From contig JAFZRK010000153.1 in the NCBI GenBank assembly GCA_017619905.1, positions 1-24,672 of the forward strand: a stretch of DNA of 24,672 nt, read 5' to 3'. Positions 16,750 to 23,210 of the stretch are shown one piece after another. The notes beneath the pieces are model-generated. The model searched no databases. It saw only the letters and a program-made list of their open reading frames with translations, and was not told the origin of the DNA. A program made the position numbers and the translations under genes. The DNA is from Bacillota bacterium. Lineage in GTDB: Bacteria > Bacillota > Clostridia > Peptostreptococcales > Anaerovoracaceae. Position 1 is the first letter of the stretch. Each line of letters opens with the position of its first letter.

Positions 16750-17049
16750 TCAGCCCTCGGTCTTCCGGAATATGTACGAATTCTCTATGGGACCGGCCAT
16801 GCCGCCGCGCTCGGAAAAGTTGACGCCGCAGGGGGTCACGAACTGCAGCTCCCAGCCCTTTTCTCCCATGTTCTGAAGAGTCGTTGTGTAGCCGACGACG
16901 CTGCCGTCGTAACCGGACTTTTCCGGTTCCAGTTCCAGCTCCGCGATCAGCTCCGGGTCCGGCTTTCCCGCGCAGAAGAGCCATCCTCTCTTGCGCCCCT
17001 TAGAGCTGACTGCGGTCTTGTCCGTGAATTCTATGTAGCGGTATTTCAT
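16750..17049 (-). CDS. Small DUF4177-like protein
   Basis: A 99-residue protein beginning MKYRYIEF. It carries the DUF4177 pattern: a YKYxxI strand at the start, LQNMGEKGWELQFV at ~58-71 and a closing strand NSYIFRK. A longer-than-usual insert lies between ~15 and 50. The function of the family is unknown; these are small beta-rich cytoplasmic proteins. Its ATG overlaps the stop of the upstream gene (ATGA), and GGAGG lies 10 bases upstream within that gene, so the two are translationally coupled. A 103-bp gap with the WYL promoter follows. Confidence 0.75.
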   Translation of the reverse strand: MKYRYIEFTDKTAVSSKGRKRGWLFCAGKPDPELIAELELEPEKSGYDGSVVGYTTTLQNMGEKGWELQFVTPCGVNFSERGGMAGPIENSYIFRKTEG

Positions 17050-17291
17050 CTGTTCTGTCCTCCTTCATGGTCCTCGTAAAGCTTTATGTATTCCTGAAAC
17101 GTGATGGCATTTGCGCCCTTTGGCGCCGCGTCTTCGCCGGTCCTGCTTTCAGGATCCAGCATCCATATCTTTCTGGTGTGGATGCCGTCCGCAAGCCCCA
17201 ATACCAGCCTGTGGTACACAGTGTATCCAAGCTCTCTCAGTTTTGCGGTGTCTATCGTGGACGCTTCAACTGCAATGCTCTGTTCGCTCAT
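17046..17291 (-). CDS. Small protein of unknown function
   Basis: An 81-residue acidic protein starting MSEQSIAVEA, preceded by AAGGAGGA seven bases upstream. The earlier in-frame ATG at 17312 lies before this RBS and has none of its own. The sequence includes KLRELGYTVYHRLVLGL, then HTRKIWMLDP, and a short C-terminal helix ITFQEYIKLYEDHEGG. No recognised domain, signal peptide or membrane span. It overlaps the DUF4177-like gene by 4 bp and follows the FtsH-like gene across a hairpin region, so it may be in the same transcript, subject to read-through there. A separate TACAAT at 17319-17314 could be a weak promoter of its own. Confidence 0.65.
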   Translation of the reverse strand: MSEQSIAVEASTIDTAKLRELGYTVYHRLVLGLADGIHTRKIWMLDPESRTGEDAAPKGANAITFQEYIKLYEDHEGGQNR

Positions 17292-17321
17292 CTGTCGTTC
17301 CTCCTTACACATTCATTGTAC

Positions 17322-17372
17322 CTGCGGCAGCGTACCAAAAACGGGACGCTGCCGCAGCACCGCCCCGTTCCG
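17322..17372 (-). terminator. Two overlapping hairpins after the FtsH-like gene
   Basis: CTGCGGCAGCGT (17322-17333) and ACGCTGCCGCAG (17346-17357) form a perfect 12-bp inverted repeat. An alternative minus-strand stem, AACGGG with CCCGTT, is followed by TTT and encloses a second G+C-rich hairpin, which is terminator-like. The two folds use the same bases and exclude one another. This resembles a terminator/antiterminator pair between the FtsH-like gene and the small gene at 17046. Confidence 0.45.
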
Positions 17373-17381
17373 CCGCTCTGT

Positions 17382-18659
17382 TTACGCGGTCTCCCCGATT
17401 CCGCACTTCTCGCGTATCGCCCGGATGTCCGAGTACAGAAGCGTCTCCTTTTTCGAAAGTTCCTCTATCACCGCGCACAGGAAGTCCTCGTTTCTTTTCA
17501 GTATGTCCCTGGTCCTGAAGGCGTACTTTTCCAGTTCCAGGTGGATGGCGGTCTCCACTTTGGCGCTCAGGTCCCCCGACAGGTCCTCGTAGCGGCTGCC
17601 GTTGGCGTTCATAAGCGCGAATCCGCATCCGGCGTTGTGCAGCATGTCGTCCCTTATTACGCGCACCGCCTTCCTGAGGTCCGACGTGCACCCGGACGCG
17701 GCCCCGGCCGCGTTTATCATCTCCGAGGCGCACTTGCCGCCAAGGCCTATCATCACCGCCTGTTCCACGCTCTCCGGGCCCGTGCACATGTGGATGAAAC
17801 CGCCCGCGGAACCGCCTCTGCTGCACTGGATGGAGGCCATGCCTACGCTGCCGGGAATCAGGACCTCGCTCACCACAAGGTGTCCCGCCTCGTGGATGGC
17901 TCTTTCCGCTCTTTCGGCGTCGGACACGCTGTTGAGGTCGTCCGAGGCCTTGTACGTCATGCGGAGCACCGCCTTTACTATGTCGCTCATGTCCAGGACG
18001 GGCTTTCTGGCGTACGCCGCAAGTATGGCCGCCTCATTGAGTATGGTCTCCAGCTCCGCGCAGGAACTGTACCTTATCATCCTGGAGACGTCCTCCAGGT
18101 CCACGTCTTCCGCAAGCTTCTTGCCGGACAGGTAGTGCTTTATTATCTCCTCCGCGTCCTTCTCGCAGGGGGTCTCCACGTGTATGTACCTGTCGAAACG
18201 GCCGGGACGGATGAGGGACTCCGGAAGCTTGTCCTCGTCGTTCACCGTCGCGATGACGTAGACCTCGCTGTCCCTTACTACGTCGATGCCTGCCTGGACC
18301 GCCACGTACTCCGCGGCGTCGGGGTGACGGTCGTCCTCGTTGGCGAACTTGTCCATGTCGTCCAGGAAGACTATGGCGGGCGCGTGTTCCTTTGCCGCTC
18401 CGAATTTCGCCGCTATGTCTGATATGAAATCCCCCTCCGCTGTGTCGCGGCGCACCATATAGGCCTGCAGGCCGCTCTCCTCTATGAATGCCTTTGCCAG
18501 AAGTGTCTTCCCCAGGCCGGGCTCGCCGGAAAGCAGTATGCCGCGGGGGAGCCGCGCCCCCATGGCGCTGTATACCTCCGGGTTGTGGATGACGTCGCAC
18601 ACCTGAAGAAGCTCCGTCTTGATGCTGTCGTAACCTATTACTTTGTCGAATGCGCTCAT
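17382..18659 (-). CDS. Soluble FtsH-like AAA+ ATPase / M41 peptidase
   Basis: A 425-residue protein with the FtsH core. The AAA+ domain has Walker A GEPGLGKT (K51), a short pore-loop region with GDFISD, Walker B IVFLDD (D100-D101) and arginine fingers in LIRPGRFDR. The M41 zinc peptidase has HEAGH (256-260) and a probable third ligand D327 in SGCTSDLRKA. FtsH is normally ~600+ residues with two N-terminal membrane helices and degrades membrane and regulatory proteins. Here the protein starts at the AAA domain with no membrane segment, so it is cytosolic. The usual Walker B glutamate (DE) is aspartate (DD), which could slow ATP hydrolysis. GAGGAAAAAGA precedes the ATG. A TACAAT promoter with a degenerate WYL-type operator lies upstream. 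Housekeeping ftsH is a different architecture, so a specialised role is inferred. Confidence 0.88.
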   Translation of the reverse strand: MSAFDKVIGYDSIKTELLQVCDVIHNPEVYSAMGARLPRGILLSGEPGLGKTLLAKAFIEESGLQAYMVRRDTAEGDFISDIAAKFGAAKEHAPAIVFLDDMDKFANEDDRHPDAAEYVAVQAGIDVVRDSEVYVIATVNDEDKLPESLIRPGRFDRYIHVETPCEKDAEEIIKHYLSGKKLAEDVDLEDVSRMIRYSSCAELETILNEAAILAAYARKPVLDMSDIVKAVLRMTYKASDDLNSVSDAERAERAIHEAGHLVVSEVLIPGSVGMASIQCSRGGSAGGFIHMCTGPESVEQAVMIGLGGKCASEMINAAGAASGCTSDLRKAVRVIRDDMLHNAGCGFALMNANGSRYEDLSGDLSAKVETAIHLELEKYAFRTRDILKRNEDFLCAVIEELSKKETLLYSDIRAIREKCGIGETA

Positions 18660-18711
18660 TCTTTTTCCTCCGTGTCTGTGCTGTTTTGTGCTGCTCGATA
18701 TTTACACGGCT

Positions 18712-18759
18712 ATTGTACTCAGACGCATGGGACGAAAATGGTACATAGGAACGTGTACC
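18712..18759 (-). promoter_or_regulatory. FtsH-like gene promoter with operator-like sequence
   Basis: On the minus strand TGTACC-ATTTTC-GTCCCA (18745-18728) is followed by exactly 10 bases and TACAAT (18717-18712), the same spacing as at 1479-1512. The left arm and spacer match the other sites; the right arm matches only three of six bases. An extra TGTACC lies at 18754-18759, forming a second inverted pair with GGTACA. The divergent gene at 18841 could be co-regulated. Confidence 0.45.
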
Positions 18760-18840
18760 ATAAAAGCGCGGGAAAGACTGCGCAGCGATCCGCAAAAAGC
18801 ATGCGCGGACCGCGAAGCAGCCCTGAAAGGAGGCAGAAAC

Positions 18841-19269
18841 ATGGACGAAGGATATCCTTACAGACCCGGCGAATGGTACATGTACAAAGGCCGGATCGTC
18901 TTCCTGGTCAATACACTTTTCGACGGAATAAGCGAAAACGCGGAAAGCGTGGAATGCACGGTCGAAAAGCCGGTAAAGACCGATGACATTACCATTTGCT
19001 ACAAAGACGTTTACACCCTTAAGGACGGGATGCATGTGGAGCTCTGCCACTGGCTGATGGACGGAATGTCGTTCTGGGACCTGTCAATAGATAGGAAAGA
19101 GTTCGACGAAAGCGGCAACAAAGATTTCCCGGCGTACCTGGACGGGCTGGGTGTATACCGCCACTCCGTGCTGGACCGCTTCGCCTGCCAGTGGCGCTAC
19201 TGCGGCGAGCAGTCCACAGACGAATGCTACCGCGTCCAGTACTATCTGGAGAACGAAGACGATGACTAA
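18841..19269 (+). CDS. Acidic protein of unknown function
   Basis: A 142-residue cytoplasmic protein with AAAGGAGG seven bases before the ATG; in-frame codons further upstream run through the promoter region and have no RBS. The sequence is acidic and rich in aromatics and cysteines: it begins MDEGYPYRPGEWYMYKGR, has CHWLMDGMSFWDL in the middle, then FACQWRYCG and an acidic tail ENEDDD. No domain is recognised. It is divergent from the FtsH-like gene, and the 181 bp between them carries TGTACC/GGTACA half-sites, so shared control is possible. No clear terminator follows before the next promoter at 19296. Confidence 0.72.
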   Translation: MDEGYPYRPGEWYMYKGRIVFLVNTLFDGISENAESVECTVEKPVKTDDITICYKDVYTLKDGMHVELCHWLMDGMSFWDLSIDRKEFDESGNKDFPAYLDGLGVYRHSVLDRFACQWRYCGEQSTDECYRVQYYLENEDDD

Positions 19270-19272
19270 GAG

Positions 19273-19301
19273 ATATACCGGCCTGCATTTTGGTGTATAA
19301 T
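19273..19301 (+). promoter_or_regulatory. Putative promoter of DIP1984-family gene
   Basis: A perfect TATAAT lies at 19296-19301, 33 bases before the ATG. The 17-bp-spaced -35 position (ATATAC) is poor. Supported mainly by the -10 box. Confidence 0.4.
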
Positions 19302-19334
19302 AATACCGATACTAACAACGGAGGTGTGTTCGCA

Positions 19335-19787
19335 ATGAAGCTTGCAACTGCATTGTCCGAGAGGGCGGATCTTCAGAGGAGGATCTCCGAGCTCGGTGTA
19401 AGACTCAACAACAACGCTAAGATACAGGAAGGCGAGAAGCCGGCGGAGGACCCGAAGGCCCTTCTGACGGAACTGGACGAATGCCTTGTAAGGCTGGAGG
19501 AGCTGATCGCAAGGATCAACAGGACCAACAACGAGACCAAGTCAGGCGACCTTACGATAAGCGATCTCATAGCGCGCAGGGATGTCCTTAAGGAGCGCAT
19601 CAGAATAATGAGAAACTTCCTGGACGCCTCCAGCGAAAAGATCTCCAGATACTCCAAGACGGAGATAAAGGTCCTGAGCACTGTAAAGGTGTCCGAGCTG
19701 CAGAAGCAGGTGGACACTTACTCCAGGCAGCTCCGCGAGACCGATGAGCTGATCCAGGGCCTCAACTGGACCACCGAACTGCTGTAA
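19335..19787 (+). CDS. DIP1984-family (septicolysin-like) protein
   Basis: A 150-residue, almost wholly helical protein with the family's typical opening MKLATALSERADLQRRI. The conserved blocks EGEKPAEDPKALL, LIARINRTN, ISDLIARRDVLK and RYSKTEIK are followed by the terminal GLNWTTELL. Length equals that usual for the family. Members are small cytoplasmic coiled-coil proteins whose function is unknown; the septicolysin name comes from weak historical similarity and should not be read as a toxin call. GGAGG lies 10 bases upstream of the chosen ATG at 19335; the longer reading frame begins in the promoter. Monocistronic or with the structured region that follows. Confidence 0.9.
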   Translation: MKLATALSERADLQRRISELGVRLNNNAKIQEGEKPAEDPKALLTELDECLVRLEELIARINRTNNETKSGDLTISDLIARRDVLKERIRIMRNFLDASSEKISRYSKTEIKVLSTVKVSELQKQVDTYSRQLRETDELIQGLNWTTELL

Positions 19788-19822
19788 ACGATCAGCGGTA
19801 ACCTGACAGAGTGGACATGATC

Positions 19823-19898
19823 TCTCGCGGGCGAGAACAGACCGCGCTCCAGGTGGGTATGCCGGGCACATACCGGAGGGTCCGAATCCCTCATTTTA
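19823..19898 (+). other. Cluster of three hairpins with a tRNA-arm-like element
   Basis: Three stems lie in 76 bases of the 219-bp gap. The first is TCTCG-CGGG-CGAGA (19823-19836). The second is GGTATG with CATACC around a 7-base loop (19856-19874). The third is GAGGG-TCCGAAT-CCCTC (19876-19892), whose 5-bp stem and 7-base loop resemble a T arm, followed by ATTTTA. No acceptor stem can be formed, so it is not a tRNA. The last hairpin may serve as a terminator for the 19335 gene. Confidence 0.4.
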
Positions 19899-20006
19899 CG
19901 ACGTATGCCCCGTACCGTTACACTTGTACACTTAATGCGTAGCATTACTACCTTATTGTCAGCTGTCAGGCGAGGGAGGGACCGGGGACGATTTGGATCT
20001 AGCATT

Positions 20007-20693
20007 ATGACGTTCAAAGAAGGCGTAAAACGGTACATCGTGTTCTTCATAGGGCTGTTCTTCAACGCGTTCGGCGTGGCGTTCACCACGAGGGCGCTGC
20101 TTGGCGCGTCTCCGATAGCGGCCATCCCGTACAGTCTGTCGCTTATATTCCCGCGCTTTACCATGGGCAACTACATAATCGTTTTCAACATACTGCTGGT
20201 GCTGCTTCAGTGGATCATCCTGCGCGGTAACGCAAACAAGGTGGAGCTGGCGCTGCAGGTGGTCATGGTGTTCGCGTTCGGATACTGCACGGACTTCTCC
20301 AACTATCTGCTCCGGAACCTGGTCCCGGGAAACTACGCGGTAAAGCTTCTGCTGCTGGTGATCGGCTGCGGCATCCTGGCCTTCGGCGTTTATTTCGAGC
20401 TGATAGGCGACGTGGTTATGCTGCCTGGCAACGCGTTCCCAAAGGCCGTGGCGGAGAAGCTCGGCAAGGAGTACGGTCCCGTCCGCATGACCTCCGACAT
20501 TACGATGACGGTGATCGCCGCCGTCCTCTGCCTCATCTTCCTTAAGAAACTGAGCGGCGTGCGCGAAGGCACCATAATCGCGGCCTTCCTGGTCGGCAAC
20601 ATAGTAACGCTTTGGAACAAGCTGTTCGCGCGGCCCAAAGAAGCGCTGCAAAGGTGGATAAAGGGCGGGCAGAAAGGAGCGGACGCGTCATGA
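20007..20693 (+). CDS. YczE/DUF6198-like integral membrane protein
   Basis: A 228-residue multi-spanning membrane protein. It opens with MTFKEGVKRY and a first membrane helix, followed by the typical family block LFFNAFGVAFTTRALLGASPIAAIPY. Further hydrophobic segments lie at ~56-76 (IIVFNILLVLLQWII), ~84-100, ~112-132 (LLLLVIGCGILAFGVYF), ~166-184 and ~194-212, about five to six helices in all. YczE/YitT-type proteins are membrane proteins of unsettled function, possibly transporters. The ATG at 20007 is chosen because the earlier in-frame codon at 19905 would add a charged, non-homologous stretch; a weak GGATCT lies upstream. It overlaps the next gene by 4 bp (ATGA). Confidence 0.82.
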   Translation: MTFKEGVKRYIVFFIGLFFNAFGVAFTTRALLGASPIAAIPYSLSLIFPRFTMGNYIIVFNILLVLLQWIILRGNANKVELALQVVMVFAFGYCTDFSNYLLRNLVPGNYAVKLLLLVIGCGILAFGVYFELIGDVVMLPGNAFPKAVAEKLGKEYGPVRMTSDITMTVIAAVLCLIFLKKLSGVREGTIIAAFLVGNIVTLWNKLFARPKEALQRWIKGGQKGADAS

Positions 20694-21286
20694 CTAACAC
20701 AAGAAAAGCGCTGATAGCGGCGGTAGCGATGCTGGTCCTCTGCGCTGCCGTCGACATTATCATTACGGCGCGGAGCAGCCGCCAGGGCGCGGTCACCAAG
20801 TGGTTCGACGCGCACTCGGCAGTCACCGAGGGCTGGACGTCGGAGTCGGTCACGTGGGAGGACTACACGAACGCCTTCAACAAAGAGATCTCCGTCGACG
20901 GGCTGCCGGGAATGGCCTTTACGATTGAGGACACGGAGGAGTCCGGCCCCCGCCTGATCATGATAAAAGACGGCGCTAAGGAGCTGCTCTTCGAACCGGG
21001 CTGGCAGATCGACAACGCGTACTTCTGCGACATCAACGGCGACAAGGCGCCGGAACTGTGCATCACCCGCATCGTGGGCTCCGGACTGATAGACATGCGC
21101 ATATATGCCATGGACTTTAAGGCCGGAAAGGTCTATGAGCTGTCGGACCGCGGGCAGAACGACTACCTGCTGATCGTTAAGGACGGCCGCCTGTGCGTAA
21201 GGCGGCAGACGCCCATGACCCACGAGACCGTGCTGGAGGAAGGTCAGCTGCAGCTGAAGAACGGCGAACTTGTAATCGGGAAATAG
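20690..21286 (+). CDS. Membrane-anchored extracellular protein of unknown function
   Basis: A 198-residue protein with an N-terminal signal anchor (positive MTNTRK, then hydrophobic ~7-26) and a soluble extracytoplasmic domain. The segment FCDINGDKAPELCI (~112-125) has the DxNxD pattern of calcium-binding FG-GAP/VCBS-like repeats, followed by beta strands (IYAMDFKAGKVYEL, LLIVKDGRLCV). This suggests a small beta-propeller-like or dockerin-like fold fragment. AAAGGAG precedes the ATG inside the end of the membrane-protein gene, and the two overlap by ATGA, so they are translationally coupled and may act together. A strong bidirectional terminator follows. No specific family recognised. Confidence 0.78.
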   Translation: MTNTRKALIAAVAMLVLCAAVDIIITARSSRQGAVTKWFDAHSAVTEGWTSESVTWEDYTNAFNKEISVDGLPGMAFTIEDTEESGPRLIMIKDGAKELLFEPGWQIDNAYFCDINGDKAPELCITRIVGSGLIDMRIYAMDFKAGKVYELSDRGQNDYLLIVKDGRLCVRRQTPMTHETVLEEGQLQLKNGELVIGK

Positions 21287-21311
21287 CCGGCCGGGAGAAA
21301 CGAAAGCAACT

Positions 21312-21338
21312 AAAAACGACGGGCGAACCGTCGTTTTT
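21312..21338. terminator. Bidirectional rho-independent terminator
   Basis: AAAAACGACGG (21312-21322) and CCGTCGTTTTT (21328-21338) are perfect 11-bp inverted arms around GCGAA. T runs on both strands let it end the 20690 gene and the minus-strand antitoxin transcript. Confidence 0.85.
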
Positions 21339-21348
21339 GTATTGCAGC

Positions 21349-21393
21349 TTATTTGTCGTAGTGGTCTTTGCATTCAGCGATGATAAACGTTTT
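21349..21393 (-). pseudogene. Possible remnant of toxin C-terminus
   Basis: Directly after the two TAG codons that end the antitoxin frame, the same frame reads KTFIIAECKDHYDK and stops. The strand-then-HY pattern resembles the last residues of RelE/YoeB-type toxins, which normally sit at this position after a RelB/DinJ antitoxin. Only 14 residues exist, so this may be chance. Confidence 0.25.
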
Positions 21394-21396
21394 CTA

Positions 21397-21656
21397 CTAG
21401 ACCTCTATAAGCTCGTGCTCCTCCAGTTTTGCATTTCCGGACTCTATCTCCGAAATAACTCTCTTAAGAGGATTAATGTTCTGCTCCGAATAGAACGGGT
21501 CCACGGAGACCTCGAAAGGGATCCTTTTTTCCCTCAGCATTTTCTTTACGAAGATCGTAAACGCTGTGGACATGCTCATCCCAAGATCCCTGCAGATCGC
21601 CTCCATGCTTTTTTATCGTTCTCGTCCAGCCGGAAATTGACCATTACCTGAGACAT
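21397..21656 (-). pseudogene. RelB/DinJ-family antitoxin with a frameshift
   Basis: From the ATG at 21656 (SD AGAGGTGAT upstream) the frame gives MSQVMVNFRLDENDKK, the N-terminal strand of a ribbon-helix-helix antitoxin. At an A6 run (21610-21615) the reading frame breaks. The following frame supplies the rest: MEAICRDLGMSMSTAFTIF, KRIPFEVSVDPFYSEQN, and a C-terminal tail ending HELIEV. One extra A in the run would rejoin them into a normal ~86-residue RelB/DinJ protein; without it the product stops after about 26 residues. The cause could be a mutation, slippage or a sequencing error. No full toxin gene follows. A 10-bp inverted repeat upstream (21696-21734) looks like its operator. Confidence 0.8.
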
Positions 21657-21695
21657 GGCTCATCACCTCTCTTTCGGGTGAATGCTATCAAAAAA

Positions 21696-21734
21696 TATAG
21701 CAAATATAAAGCGTTTTAATTTACATTTGCTATA
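21696..21734 (-). promoter_or_regulatory. Antitoxin operator-like inverted repeat
   Basis: TATAGCAAAT (21696-21705) and ATTTGCTATA (21725-21734) are perfect 10-bp arms 19 bp apart, in an A+T-rich region 40 bases before the antitoxin ATG. RelB/DinJ proteins autoregulate by binding such repeats. A clear -35/-10 pair could not be fixed. Confidence 0.55.
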
Positions 21735-21750
21735 TGTGTACCGTTTTTAC

Positions 21751-22596
21751 CTACAGCATCTGCGTAAGCAAGTATGCCGCAGGCGCATTGGTTTTAAGCC
21801 ATTCGTCTCCGAGTTCGGTTTTTTGCTTGAGCGCCATGTCTTTCCAGGCCTTGAAGTACTCCGAGGGCGTGCCTGCAAGATCCAGCATGGACTCCGGGGC
21901 CAGCTCGTCCAGGACTATGCGCATCAGCACGCCCGGCAGACCGTCTGCCCAGTACATGTTCTGCCCGGATGCCAGAAAATACCCGAAAATATATCTCAGC
22001 GTCCGCTCCTTGTCCGCAAGCAGCTTCTTGTGCTCTGCCTCGTGGGCGTTAAGATAATCCCAGCTGTTGGAAGAAGTCTGCGGCGAAGACATGATCACCG
22101 CAAACAGCTCTTCGGTAAGATCCAGCTCCAGCGGCTCGTCGCTGAAGAGCATCTTCCGGACCTTTTCGGCATAACCGGGCGTCTGGATGTCCGGATCATA
22201 GTAGCTGGAATACGGTTTGGAGATCGGGATGACGCTGATGTTCTCCTCCGGGATGCCGTAAGAGGAAAGGATGACGCGCATCTCGTCCGTGGTGGTTCCT
22301 TTAAGATTCCAAAGCTCCGTGTCTTCTTTGGAGCGGTTGGTCCCGGACATGAGCCCCCAGGAGAAACTGTTCCCCGCCATCTGCCAGACGTAGACCTCCA
22401 GACCTTTCATGGTGTCCAAATCGAAATACTCCGGGAACCTGGTCTTAAGTACATCCAGAACGTCCTTGTCTACCGCTGTTTTCCCCTCTTTTACCGGGTC
22501 CTCTTTGCGGGAGGGCACGCCCGCAATGAAGGCGGCTGCAAGCCCCGCGCAGAGCAGAACAGCGGCTGCGGCTATCCACACTGCCGGGCGCTTCAT
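21751..22596 (-). CDS. Exported or membrane-anchored protein, unknown function
   Basis: A 281-residue protein. MKRPAVW plus a hydrophobic stretch (~7-26) is a signal peptide or anchor without a lipobox. A charged linker (SRKEDPVKEGK) follows, then a soluble acidic domain of ~240 residues rich in aromatics (FPEYFDLDTMKGLEVYVWQ, WDYLNAHEAEHKKLL, YIFGYFLASGQNMYW). No family recognised. GGAGGAG sits upstream and the ATG overlaps the flavodoxin stop (ATGA), so the two are translationally coupled as last genes of the PadR operon. An in-frame ATG further upstream at 22719 lies well inside the flavodoxin gene and is rejected. Confidence 0.8.
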   Translation of the reverse strand: MKRPAVWIAAAAVLLCAGLAAAFIAGVPSRKEDPVKEGKTAVDKDVLDVLKTRFPEYFDLDTMKGLEVYVWQMAGNSFSWGLMSGTNRSKEDTELWNLKGTTTDEMRVILSSYGIPEENISVIPISKPYSSYYDPDIQTPGYAEKVRKMLFSDEPLELDLTEELFAVIMSSPQTSSNSWDYLNAHEAEHKKLLADKERTLRYIFGYFLASGQNMYWADGLPGVLMRIVLDELAPESMLDLAGTPSEYFKAWKDMALKQKTELGDEWLKTNAPAAYLLTQML

Positions 22597-23198
22597 TTCT
22601 GCTCCTCCGGGAAGTCCCTGTCCATGGTGCGCATGCGGTTGAACTTGTCGTTGTATTCTATGGCTTTGTCCGTGATATCCGCCTCGAGCGGCTTGTGCGG
22701 CTGACCCTGCGCCTTCCAAGGCATAATCAGCGGATCCGCCCAGGCCTTGAGCTCCGCCTCGTCCGCTCCGGCCGAAAACAGCTTGGCTGCAACGATCTCG
22801 CCCTTGCCGTTAAGGAAAGGCCTCAGCTTATCCGGGCTCTTGGTTATGTCGCTGCCGCCGGACGTAGCGAACAGCGCTATGCGCTTGCCGGTCCAGTCGT
22901 ACCCTTTTACGAAGGTGTTGATGATGTTGGGCGCCGCGTAGTACCAGATGGGGAAACCGATGAATACCAGACCGTAGCCCTCGAAGCCCTCCACCGTTTC
23001 CGCAATAGGCACGTCCTTTTTGCCGAAGAACTCCTTGTTGCAGCGCGACAGCGGCTTGCGCCAGTTGATGTCGTCTTCCGTGTAGGGCTCAACCGGCCTT
23101 ATCTCGAATAGGTCCGCGCCTGCGGCCTCTGCCAGACGCTTTGCTACCGCTGCGGTGTTTCCTTCCGCGGAGAAATACGCTACTAATGCTTTGCTCAT
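22593..23198 (-). CDS. Flavodoxin (Flavodoxin_4-like)
   Basis: A 201-residue protein. The N-terminus has the FMN phosphate-binding loop of flavodoxins (LVAYFSAEGNTAAVAKRLAE, ~5-24). GYGLVFIGFPIWYYAAPNI (~74-92) and LFATSGGSD (~109-117) supply the isoalloxazine-binding loops, typical of the Flavodoxin_4 subgroup of low-potential electron carriers or quinone/azo-type reductases. A charged C-terminal extension of ~40 residues (PWKAQGQPHKP to the end) is longer than usual. It acts in the cytoplasm. GGGAGG precedes the ATG. It begins 12 bp after the DUF2812 gene and overlaps the exported-protein gene by 4 bp. Control by the PadR protein encoded two genes upstream is inferred. Confidence 0.92.
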   Translation of the reverse strand: MSKALVAYFSAEGNTAAVAKRLAEAAGADLFEIRPVEPYTEDDINWRKPLSRCNKEFFGKKDVPIAETVEGFEGYGLVFIGFPIWYYAAPNIINTFVKGYDWTGKRIALFATSGGSDITKSPDKLRPFLNGKGEIVAAKLFSAGADEAELKAWADPLIMPWKAQGQPHKPLEADITDKAIEYNDKFNRMRTMDRDFPEEQK

Positions 23199-23210
23199 GT
23201 TGACCTCCCT

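Noticed and set aside
17067..18422. 451-codon plus-strand open frame
   Set aside because: It is a shadow of the FtsH-like gene, whose motifs are intact on the minus strand.
19788..19905. tRNA gene
   Set aside because: A T-arm-like hairpin is present, but no acceptor stem, D arm at correct spacing or CCA end can be formed.
20030..20045. GGTACA half-site
   Set aside because: It lies inside the membrane-protein coding region and has no partner arm at the required spacing.
20390..21373. 327-codon minus-strand open frame
   Set aside because: It is antisense to the membrane and anchored proteins, crosses the terminator at 21312-21338 and has no recognisable features.
21737..21754. Further WYL-type operator
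   Set aside because: TGTACC-GTTTTT matches the left arm and spacer, but the right arm (ACCTAC) does not, and it overlaps the stop codon of the 21751 gene.
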